Below are positions 1 to 9,187 of a stretch of 64,000 nucleotides of DNA, in pieces (position 1 is the first letter of the stretch; each line of letters opens with the position of its first letter). The DNA comes from Favolaschia claudopus (taxonomy: Eukaryota > Basidiomycota > Agaricomycetes > Agaricales > Mycenaceae), in NCBI GenBank assembly GCA_037176885.1, contig JAWWNJ010000237.1:62001-126000 (forward strand), given 5' to 3'. The translations under genes and the position numbers were made by a program. A model generated the notes under the pieces. The model worked only from the letters and a program-made list of their open reading frames with translations, did not search any database and was not told where the DNA came from.

Positions 1-3000
1 GCTGTTCAATATATACGTCCAGGACGGGCTGGAAATTACTGAAGCGGCGGTCCTGGACAATGCCAAGCACAGTGACGAGGGCGTTGAAGACCAATTCGTC
101 CATCTCCCCGGCCTGGTTGTTTTGAGAAACCAGTATGCCGAACAACGAATCGAATATGTCCCGAAGGAACTTGACAATCTCCCCTTCGCCAACGAAAGTA
201 AACTTGGTGAGTACCGTAGAAAGAAGTTCCCGATCCGTTAGTTTGTCCCAACTGAGCAAGCTGAGCAACACAGCATTCTGCGTAAATTTGGTGGAGCATA
301 AAGACGATCGAAGGGTTAACGAATCTCGGAGTGGGGGTGCTAGACGCAGCATTTCGGGATGTAGAAGTATCTGCTCTGGCCGTTGATTGGAGCACATCCA
401 GGACGGAGCTGTGAGATAGATATCCGGTGTTAGCTGCGACATCTTGTCGGCGCGATACAATATAAGGGTATGGCTTCCATCCTCCACAAAAGCCCGTTTG
501 TCGGGGAAAAGCGGCTGAAATGCAAATGCGAAAGGGCGTTCAGAACTGTCAGAGCTGCCGCGCGTACTGCTACGCTGAGTCCCTGAGCGGTTGCGAAATG
601 TAAAGAACAGGTGCCACAGAGGAATTCCTTGTTGTGGCAGCTGCACTTTGATGAGTTCGCCGAAAGTAGGCTCGTTGCAGCGGTGGAAAACCATGGAGTG
701 GAACTGTGTCAAGAGAGGCTCGCCGCTGCCCTGGGAGATGACGGACTCCACCACTCGTCCATCTTGATCTCGGACCTCCACAGTCACTTGGACGTTGAGA
801 GATGTTGGACCCATTTGTCCGCGAGCAAATTGAGCTACGCTTAAGCGGCCAGATCCCGTGTTCGGTGGCAAAAACTCCCCAGACCACAGTTTGATGTACA
901 ACTCGTTCCGTACGTCGCCGGGGAAAACCACGTCCGGGAAGCCCAATCGGAGCGTGTGCGGGGTGTCCTGAAGTAACGACGTATTTTCGCGGACGATAGT
1001 AGCCGCATCCCCTCGAAAAATCTTTACAGTCACCGCTAACATGTCCGCCCTAGAAAATACAGTTCAAGGCTGGTTCTAGGGTAAACCTGGAGAAGAGATA
1101 CCTCGACGTCTTCTCATACTCTTTAGAATTCTTGCTTATGATGTTTTGATGCATCATGGAGAACGTGGCTTCATTCGTTGGGGTGAATATAGGCATTTGA
1201 TGTTCACGAGCGGAAGTGACATCCACATCTTCCGCTATCATGCGCGCTAGTTGGGTGAGCTCCAAAATCGCACAGCCGAATGGACGACGGAATGGGGAGC
1301 TCGCTTCGACCATCCCGTTGCCACGGGGGCTGGTTGGGGTGTTGGCTTCCGACCAGGTTACGGAGGAGCCTTGCTCTGAGCGCGTCCCGTAGCTCTCAGA
1401 CGTTCGCCGCCCATCTGAAGGACCATTACCAAGCTTCATGGCACCGGTGCGCACAATACGGCACACCAGGAACAAAGGGTCTTGCACATCAGCCAAGGCG
1501 AGATCGGTGAATAATGTGCGGATACGCTTTGAAGGGTCCCGTGCGAGAACACCGTTGTTATTGAGTATGGCGCAAAATTCCTCGGTTACAAATTGGCCCG
1601 ATCGTTTGTACAAGGAGAAAAAGAGTTCGGCCGTTTCCCCAGGCGCGCATGGCGTGGCGACGAAAGCACGGAGGTCAAGATATATATGGAAGAATTTAGC
1701 GGTGTGTGGTCGGCCGGAATCAGGGGGGCCACCGAGAGAGAGAGAGTGGGGTTTATGGTAGGCAGATTCTGGAAAGGCGGAATGAGCTGGAGTAGGAAGC
1801 GGGCCCGTGAAGTCAGGAGGAGAGCCGATGGCAAGTGGGAGAGACGATTCGGGATATGAAGCATTGAGGTATGCAAGGGATGTTTGCATAGAATACATGC
1901 GGACGGCACTGACCCAACTCCGTTGGTCGATATCGCCTTCGACATCAACCGTTACCAGAGCGCCCCAGGTCGGATGGCGAACGATGACATCCAATCCCTG
2001 CACAATGTTGCCGCTGACGAGACGCGTTACACATTCCCGGCGCATGTTAATAGTTTCTTCTGCATTGAGCGTCTGAGCAAGGAGCTGTCGTCGACCAAGA
2101 TGGAGAGCCTCGATGTGCTCTCGTACGACATGGAAGAGCTTGTAATCGCGTCGGGCGAGGTACTGGAACATAAGGGTGTGCCATTCACGCAGGGCCGAGG
2201 CGATTTCGTCAATAATGGGCTGCGCGGCACCTGATGCTGTGTCATCGCCGGACTTTAATGACGGACGAGGAGGTAGAGGCTTTAGGACTTGCGAGTCGGC
2301 CGGTGAAGAAGAACGGACAGACGCCGAGCGGAGACTGGCAGGGTATACCTGCGGGATACCGGTGCGGATGGATTTCGCGAGGTCAGGGAGGGGGCCAGTG
2401 CGGAAAGACTTTGCAGAAGCAGAGAGATCCGCATCCTCGTCTTCCTCTTTGACACTCCCCATGGTTGACCCTGGCCCTTTGCTCTGAGCCCACTGAACGA
2501 AAGAACTGCCTGGACTGGCTGTGCCATGGGAAGCATTCTGAGAAGTCCACCCATTACTGGACTGAGCATACCCGTTGACGACACCATTGAGCGTCGTTGC
2601 AAGGTCCGGGAGACGGCCCTCCGCATCAGAAAACTCATCGCGAACGTAGATATGGGAGGCGGGGAAAATACCAATGAAGACCTGGTGCGGTTCCTCAGTC
2701 TTGGCGGGGGGTTTGATGACGGTGGACGAGGATGGATCGGAAGCAAGTGCCCAGGTGACTGAGGGCCTGCGCGTTGTACAGACAACGTAGCTGGAAGTGA
2801 TGTTATAGAGTATTCCGCAGGAACATAACCAAACGCACCCTCGATACCAAACACCCTCAACTTCCTTCCCCCGAGGCGTGTATTTTTCGAACGCATAAAC
2901 CTCATCGCCTACTTCAAGTGACACGACGTCGCGGTGAACAAGGTCGTGGTCAGTCGACGACTCGGTAACGGTCGAAAGCCTGTTTCTCCCAGAGAATCGA

Positions 3001-3122
3001 GTGTCTCGGCGCGATGGGGAGAGAGGGTGAACCGCATAGCCGTAGACTAGAAACTGGGCTCAGATATGTTCTCTATCATCTTCTGAATGAATACCTATGA
3101 GCGGTAAAGGTTCCCAAGACAT
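1..3122 (-). CDS. DOCK-family Rho/Rac guanine nucleotide exchange factor, N-terminal part (runs off the window)
   Basis: The 5' end starts at 3122 with a 28-base coding exon encoding MSWEPLPLI, a 48 bp intron (3047-3094) and then VYGYAVHPLSPS. An SH3-like segment follows (LEVGDEVYAFEKY, GVWYRG, GIFPASHIYVRDEF). Next comes the helical DOCK region (LREWHTLMFQYLARRDYKLF, LVSGNIVQGLDVIVRH). After an intron ending near 1045 the DHR-1/C2 domain begins (FPDVVFPGDVRNELYIKLWSGE) and stays open to the window edge. The catalytic DHR-2 domain would lie outside. DOCK proteins activate Rac/Cdc42-type GTPases at the plasma membrane through DHR-1 lipid binding, and act in polarity. Part of the N-terminal open frame (around 2770-2820) is probably a short in-frame intron. 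The gene is divergent from the Spc34-like gene. The family is clear; the exact exon set is not. Confidence 0.85.
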
Positions 3123-3485
3123 CGCTAGCCCCGAGAGTTCCTTGCGGAATACGAGATGGGACGGCGACTATACGAGTCTTACAATGTCCCGTGGAAGAGC
3201 TGAGAGTTGATTTCTGGGAGTGCACTGTGGATGCTCGGCAGCTAACTCTCCGCAACTACGGTGAAGGTTTGAAGGAGTCCAGACTCAAGATTTTGGCTAC
3301 GCAAGACAAAACCTGGCTTGGGGCGCGAAGAAAAGGTGGAAAGTTATGGTAAGAGTGCAGAGGAGAGGGATAGATGGAGGAGTACACGTCGCGGGAGGTA
3401 TATGGAGGTATATAACCCTCAGGTATATCGCGCGTTGAAATGAGCAGCGTTGTACGACAAAGCCGTGAGCGTCACGCGTGACACA
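3123..3485. promoter_or_regulatory. Divergent intergenic region between the DOCK gene and the Spc34-like gene
   Basis: These 363 bp hold no gene. A TATA-like run lies near 3412. A perfect 12 bp palindrome, GTCACGCGTGAC (3471-3482), ends 3 bp before the Spc34 start and contains an ACGCGT core like the MluI cell-cycle box bound by MBF in yeasts. That role is inferred only. Confidence 0.4.
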
Positions 3486-4492
3486 ATGCTCTCCATAGAT
3501 CGCCTCGTCGCTAATACCCATGCCATACGCGCCGCCGCGTCTTCCTCTCTCCCTCCAACCCCCTTCACCAACGCCGTCCTCAACACCCACCTCGGCGATC
3601 TAATTCGCGAAATAGAGCCAGCAGAACTTGGTCTATTCACTCCCCAATTGGCGCGTGTTGAATTCCATGGCCCTGCACCCCGCAGGAAGCAAGATCCCGA
3701 GGTCTATGCTCAGGCTGCATACACCTATATCGATCGCTACAATTCCATTCGTCCCATGCCCCGCGCTCATGCTCAGGTCGTCGGCATCCTCGACCAACTC
3801 GCCGCGACGCGCGAAAACATCGGCGCGTTGACCAACGCTCTTGAGCAGATCCAACCATCGGAGCTGAAGCCCCTAATTGATCAGGAGAACAACGCGTTCA
3901 TGACCTTCACGTCAAGCTGGCGGAGCTCAAGCAACGCGTACGTTCTCCTTGTCGAGTTCCTATCGTGATACTCCTTCATGCTACTCGTAGAAAGATGCCG
4001 CCACGGTTCAGTCCAAACAACGCCCCCGGAAGGTACGACAAGCGGCCCCAGCGGTGCCGAGACAGCCTTCGACACCTGTTCAATCGTCTTCCAAGCAAGA
4101 AGAGACAGTCCACACACCGGCAGCAGCTGGACGCGCTCTGCGCTTCACAGAAAACCTTCTCATGGATGAGCTCGTCGATCTTGCGGATGTGTCCGTGACT
4201 TCGCCCAATAGCTCCTTTCCGTATACTGGAACGCGCAGATACCGCCGATGATGAAGACTTTGGCGAGAAAAGTAGAGATGAGGCTCTGGAAGAGTCTATG
4301 ACAGAACCAATGGAAGTAATGGAAGACACTCTAGACGATGACCCAACCATTGTGCTTTCAAAGCCTGCTGCTGCTCCGCCGTCCCCTGTCTCCCCAACAA
4401 CATCAACAACATCGGCGCCTACTCCATCCTCACCTGTACAACCAAATACGGAAACACCGAAGAAAGGCAAAGTACGACTGAATCCGAAGTAG
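3486..4492 (+). CDS. DASH/Dam1 kinetochore complex subunit Spc34-like protein
   Basis: The start MLSIDRLVAN leads into PPTPFTNAVLNTHLGDLIRE followed by EIEPAELGLF. This resembles the N-terminal signature of fungal Spc34 (an FxNAxL element, then LIRD and an acidic pair before LF). A coiled coil follows (LAELKQRV). The C-terminal tail is acidic then Pro/Ser/Thr-rich and ends KKGKVRLNPK. Spc34 is a subunit of the ring complex that couples kinetochores to microtubule plus ends. The reading frame shifts several times between 3920 and 3995 and again near 4222. The broken stretches read through if single bases are dropped, and splice sites at these points do not keep phase. Indels are therefore more likely than introns. 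The paralogous identity is moderately certain. Confidence 0.6.
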
Positions 4493-4577
4493 AACGCATT
4501 GTTGTATGTTCCAGACCTTTTGATGCGTAAGGACCTTTCGACTCACGCATCTCAATGCGCATCTCGCAGGTCAAAAT

Positions 4578-5061
4578 ATGGGCTTCAGCCGGCGATCTTA
4601 TCATGCCCTGGCCATCGCTACGACACCTCGGCGACTGGAACTGGGAACAAACCGCCGCGGGCCAAAGAGACAATGCTAGTGTTGTTGTTTTCTCTCTGGT
4701 GGCTTGTTGCTAATCTCTCACCGTAGTGCTCACCTGCAGACCATTGCGGCTCTGACACCGACACCTGCTTCCCCGTCAACCACTATCTCCTCCACCGCAG
4801 CACCGGGGAACACAATTCCCACACCGCAACAGATCCTCACCGCACATCTCCTACTCTCATTGTTAAATACTGGCCCTCAATTTCTCCCTGCCTCTCAACA
4901 AGGTGAAAGAATTACTTTCTGCCAAAGCGAGCATAAGTGGTGGCACAGGGATGGTACTTGGAGGCCAGAGTACTAACCGTGTTCTGTACGGTTGTGTTGC
5001 AAAGAGGCTGGTGAAGATTGAACGAGGTGGCGGCGAGCAAATAGTCAAGTTCGATGTATAG
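4578..5061 (+). CDS. Small protein of unknown function (about 144 residues)
   Basis: I do not recognise this protein. The model is ATG at 4578 (MGFSRRSYHALAIA), a canonical intron at 4679-4726 with a CTAAT branch-like site, then a second exon ending VKFDV at 5059-5061. The middle is Thr/Pro/Ser-rich (LTPTPASPSTT). A compact C-terminal part follows: PTPQQILTAHLLLSLL, LPLNKVKELLSA, RVLYGCVAKRLVKIERGGG and EQIVKFDV, which looks like a helix-turn-helix or winged-helix fold. The frame changes by one base near 4880 in a TTT run. With one base removed the exons sum to 145 codons. The gene might be mitochondrial or nuclear; nothing in the sequence settles that. Confidence 0.4.
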
Positions 5062-5975
5062 TAGGCCGCGGCAATGGCCGATGAACAGATGATTTCCCAA
5101 TTTGGTAACATCAGCAACCTCAAGGTCCTCAACGATCGTCAACGAGTTCAACGAATCAGACGCCAACTGCGACTTTGCGAGTCCCTCCACATGCACCAGC
5201 CGTTCTCTCAAAACTGAATTGTATACGATCGTCCCTATAGACGACCCCCACGCTCTTTCACAAAATCTGCCTATGTATCCGTCGATTATCTCGTCATTTT
5301 CTCTGTGCTGGTTTGCGCTCTCCGAGTAAACGCTGGCGTATACGTACGTCTCGCGGGGTTCTATGAGCTCTCCATGACTGACTAGTAGACCAGTTTATTC
5401 AGCCAGCCGCTGGCTCGAAGTGTAAGCCGGTGCTGAATGTACAGTACAATGGGACGATGATGGAATTCTTCCACTGCTAAATGATGGTTTGTGTCGCGTC
5501 GCACCCGTCTTGGATCGTGATTGACAAATAGTCTCTGTGTAGTGGGCATTGTAACTGCTGGCCCTTTACACTGGAAAGCAGCAACTAGTCCAATCACTCC
5601 CGCCGCTTGACGTCGCAAGCAGACATCTATCAAATTCACCCCCATGCCAAAGCTGGGCCAAATTCGGAGTCGTAGTAAGGCCTCTTGTATTTTTCCGCAG
5701 TGGTATGTATTCAATGCACGCTAGCTATCTCGCCTTCAAATCCACAACCGCCAAAATTGAATGGAACGGACCTACCTGGCGTTCTCGCCATTTTTTGCGT
5801 ACGTGCTGTTCCAGATCCCTTGACTTGTTTGCACATAACTCAGCTTCTCCTGCTTTCTGTGGGCAGTCTTGAAGGCATGTCCGGCGATTTTTCCTCTCCC
5901 TTGGCATCTGCGACAACCACCTTCTCCACCCCCCAAGTTTCTTTCCAACACTGGAACTTTGATACCCACCACCAT
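5062..5975 (-). CDS. Possible minus-strand gene with a Cys-pair N-terminal motif
   Basis: Three stretches on the minus strand look coding but lie in different frames. The first, from about 5975, reads MVVGIKVPVLERNLGGGEGG followed by CRRCQGRGKIAGHAF. The second, near 5640-5700, reads EKYKRPYYDSEFGPALAWG. The third runs from about 5380 to 5062 as a long open stretch containing ETYVYASVYSESANQH, DEIIDGYIGRFCERAWG, LTIVEDLEVADVTKLGNHL and CRGLLYIELDYLLA. They could be exons of one gene converging on the upstream plus-strand gene. I cannot name a family. The start, splice sites and stop are uncertain, and indels may again break the frame. The plus-strand open frame across the same region has only low-complexity content. 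Confidence 0.35.
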
Positions 5976-6464
5976 TGTCGTTGGCAAGTAGATACCTCTC
6001 TTCCTCCATCTCCATCTCCATCACCGTCCTCCACTTCAGCGTCACCCTCTTCTCAATCCTCGGCTTCCGAGACGTCGAAATCGAGAGTTCGAGCTCGCGA
6101 TTCACCACCTCGTCTTTACCTCCATCATCCTCTTCCTCAATCGCGGCCTCCTTCACAGGCAGCGGCGCTCCCCCGACGAATACGTCGCCGCCCCACCGTC
6201 CCGTCCGCTCTCCGTGCCTGTGTTGGCTGTCCTGTCCTTATGTGCTTTTGCGTCCAACTTCATTTCATAGACTTTGTATTTGTACGGGACCTCATGAGGT
6301 TGCCCAAATGCGCATGCAAATGTTCACGTTCACTCATCGCAACAGAAAATGTCCGCAAGATTCAACATTGAACAACTACATATTACTTAAGTTACAGTTA
6401 TCAGACTTTATCTCAAACGCTCCTCGCGATACTTCTCTGCCAGGAATCTGGGGCTTGGTCAACA
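5976..6464. other. No gene supported
   Basis: The open frames here are rich in Ser, Pro and Glu repeats caused by CT-rich sequence (6000-6170) and show no domain. The stretch may include 5' sequence of the minus-strand candidate downstream and the 3' UTR of the OM14-like gene. Confidence 0.4.
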
Positions 6465-7254
6465 TCAATCAAGACGAGGTTCAAACACAACGCACCCTTC
6501 GCCAACGGAGAGGGTCAGAAGAGCCGCAGAGATTAGCGGACACAACGCGCCGGTCCCAGGGGCGATTCCAGTTCTCGTAGCTGAAGTACCCGATGGTTCC
6601 AAGGATTCCGAGATTTATCTGGGCCTGGTCAGTGGACGGGACCTGATGGTAACGAGAACGCACGACTCCAACGAGACCACCAAGAGTGCAGGCCGGAGAA
6701 CTTGCTCTCGAACATGGCGGTAGATGACGGCACCTTCCTCTTTAGCTCTGCGCTCCTCCTCCTGTCCTGCAGGCGTCTTGCGATAGGCGTCAGCAGCATA
6801 GCCCTCGGCGCCCAGTAGTGCGAGGGTTGCAGCGACGGTGGTCGAAATGACCTGGGTGTCATGACGGTAGTGTGGATTGACGTAAAATGCGCGAGCAGCC
6901 CCGGCGAGGAGACCGACGTTTACTTTTCAAGAGTTCACCGGAGAGGAAACAGAATAGAGCAAGTGTCGACCTACCGAGGCCAATGAGGCCGCCCGCGACG
7001 CCAGGACGGAAGAGATAGTGCTTCGCAGATTCCCAGATATAATCACCCTCCGCTTTCGCCTCGTCGTAGGCTCTGTGTGCGCGGCGAGAAGATGGGATTG
7101 GATCCGGAACCGGAACCGGGTGGAACGATGTTGATTTTCTCGTGGGGTCGATGTTTGGGACGAAGTAGGCGGGGCGGTATTCAAGAGGCCAGTATCAGGC
7201 CGCGGCTGTCAGACAGCGGAGGGGCGTTGTGGGCGTGACTTCTGCGTATGACAT
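6465..7254 (-). CDS. OM14-like mitochondrial membrane protein with repeated hydrophobic segments
   Basis: The probable start is MSYAEVTPTTP at 7254. A proline-rich linker (PVPVPDPIPSS) leads to AYDEAKAEGDYIWESAKHYL and FRPGVAGGLIGL. An intron donor GTAGGT follows, then VNVGLLAGAARAFYVNP, VAATLALLGAEGYAADAYR, EGAVIYRHVREQVLRPA and LGGLVGV. A last segment reads GTIGYFSYENWNRPWDRRVV, and the frame continues to a stop at 6465. The alternation of glycine-rich membrane segments with charged helices, with RPGV/RPAL repeats, resembles fungal OM14-type outer-membrane proteins. The frame breaks near the start and near 6520, so the span is given rather than a clean ORF. The membrane character is clear; the family name is a moderate guess. 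Confidence 0.45.
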
Positions 7255-7796
7255 CGTTGTTGTTCGTTGGTCGGGTAAAGTTGGGAATTCCAGGATCAGT
7301 CGAGTCCACCTTTTATACCGCGCCTCCCTGCTGCCGACTCGTCACTGCGACGTCATTGGAGTCCTGTCTTCGTCCTGTCACGAGGGGTTGCGTCGCGACT
7401 CGCTGCTTCCTCAAACGTTGCGAATATAGAGAAGTGATGGGGATTTTTCGAAAGATTACGCCGCACATTTAGTCTCTCTAAGACAGACGCTACAACTTGT
7501 AGCTCGTTCCTCGCAAGTTATAGTCTGTTGGTTACCGCGCCCTGATAACCGGTGACTTGCCGTATCACTGATTGATGGCGATGCACGACCAAACAACGCG
7601 CTCACCTTCACCAATTCGACGCGACTGAGAGCCCTGAAATCGTCAGAAACTATGTAAGAACCAAAGGTCTCCTAAGACTCCTTTCTTGACCCAATCCACA
7701 TTCGTTTCGTATTCAAACCAGTACTCACCGGAAATGTGCCCAAATCAGGGAATTCTATGTTTTCCACCTCAAATATTGTAAAGGATAATCTCGGCT

Positions 7797-7870
7797 CCAG
7801 ATCTTCGAGGTGATGGCCGGGGCACTGTGATCAAAAGATCACAGGCCAGCATCACCTCTAGAAGATCTGG
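7797..7870. repeat. Long hairpin-forming inverted repeat
   Basis: The left arm begins CCAGATCTTCGAGGTGATG at 7797 and the right arm ends CATCACCTCTAGAAGATCTGG at 7870. The inner arms CTGTGATC and GATCACAG flank an AAAA loop at 7833-7836. Small bulges occur, but most of the 74 bp pairs. Confidence 0.8.
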
Positions 7871-8275
7871 TGCATTATAACCGTAGAACTTGCGCATGGT
7901 GACAATCGTCACAAATGTAACAGTTGTCACATTCGTTACCTCTCAAAGGTTTGCACCTCGACCAGCGCACTGCGAGATATAGAATGTTGTAGGAGGTGTT
8001 GCAAAAGCATATTAAGAACTATATCAGCTCAAACATATTTTTTGGGGCTCAAATCTGCCCAAAATCATCAGCTTTGCATCAGAGAACTCTCAGAAAAAAA
8101 ACATCAGTCAGGGAATTTGTAGCGGGGAGAAAGGGTGATTTTATGGGCATTTTTTGAGCTTCAGGTATGGCTACACTTCTATGCAATTCGAGGTTTGCAT
8201 CCAGCCCAAATGTCACGCTTTTGGCGGGAGGGACTGACAGCGTGACGCAAGCGCAACTTCCGCGGCTCAATTGCA

Positions 8276-8416
8276 CCAGACGTTATAGCGCAGTAACCCG
8301 CGATCAAATTTTTCAATCATTCTGCCTCGCTGACATGGTAACATCTCAACATTTCCCTTTGGGGTGAATGCGCGAGCGCAGCGAGCGCTCTGCGGGTTCT
8401 GCGCTATAACTTCTGG
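8276..8416. repeat. Inverted repeat pair with 25-26 bp arms
   Basis: The left arm at 8276-8301 contains GTTATAGCGCAGTAACCCGC. The right arm at 8392-8416 contains GCGGGTTCTGCGCTATAAC. The arms differ by one substitution and one indel and enclose about 90 bp. This could be a very small MITE or a hairpin. Confidence 0.75.
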
Positions 8417-8876
8417 AACGAGACTATGTAAAGGAAAGCAGGATCGGTGGTTGAGGCTACGAGGAGGCTATACCTGGTCAGAATTCAATTTCCCCGCACA
8501 AAGTCGTGGGGGAACGCGTTCGAAGTCGCGTCAAGGCGCGGTTGCCATTACTTCCCAAATAGGATGCTTATGAAATGGCCGGCCCTGCCGTCTTGGACCT
8601 TGCTTTAGGTGGTAAACTTGGGATAAACACTACTTTCATGTGGATATACGAGTACGACCTCGTCGGTAATCCTTCTTCCTTTCTTATTTGCTGGATTCTA
8701 GTTGAACAACAGTAATTTCTATCAGAGCATCGTTGCTCAGCGCTCAATACCAAACATATTTGCATAAGAAGTCTCTAAAAAGTGTGTCAGTATATTCAGC
8801 GCCCAAGGAGGTTTTCCCTCGCAGAGGGATGCAAAAGAAATTCAATCTGAATCTGATCTGGTAAGTACATGTGATG

Positions 8877-8963
8877 TGTTTTACCTTATTTGGTTTTGGC
8901 TGACAGCTGAATTTCGACGAACAGAAGTCAACCAAATGTTTTGACTTATTTGGTTACGGCTGA
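8877..8963. repeat. Imperfect direct repeat spaced 60 bp
   Basis: A 27 bp unit with the core CTTATTTGGTT followed by GGCTGA occurs at 8877-8903 and again at 8937-8963, with four mismatches. Confidence 0.7.
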
Positions 8964-9187
8964 TAAAGCTTCGATAAAGCCTTGAATTTCCACGGAGGAG
9001 GACCTAGCTAAAGCAGGTCATATAATAACGCAGGACGCCACTCCTGGGTCGTGGTAACCACAGGACTACCGCACAATGCACATTGTGGAATTCAGTTTAG
9101 TGATCGCGATTCGCTTGTGCTGAGGGTTTAAGCGATTTCCTTTTCGGGGCGCTATAATGTGGGTGTGTTTGGCACGGGCTTTCCCCA

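Larger units (their letters stand above)
7255..9187. other. Gene-free interval of 1.9 kb with hairpins and short repeats
   Basis: No open frame here has recognisable composition or domain content. The interval contains two large inverted repeats and a 60 bp-spaced direct repeat, listed separately, and short dyads of the type GTGACAATCGTCAC (about 7898). It may be a nest of decayed small transposons or a regulatory region for the downstream SH3-RA gene. Confidence 0.5.

Noticed and set aside
5685..6371. Long plus-strand open frame of 228 codons
   Set aside because: It is Ser/Pro repeat translated from CT-rich DNA, and the better protein-like pattern lies on the opposite strand.
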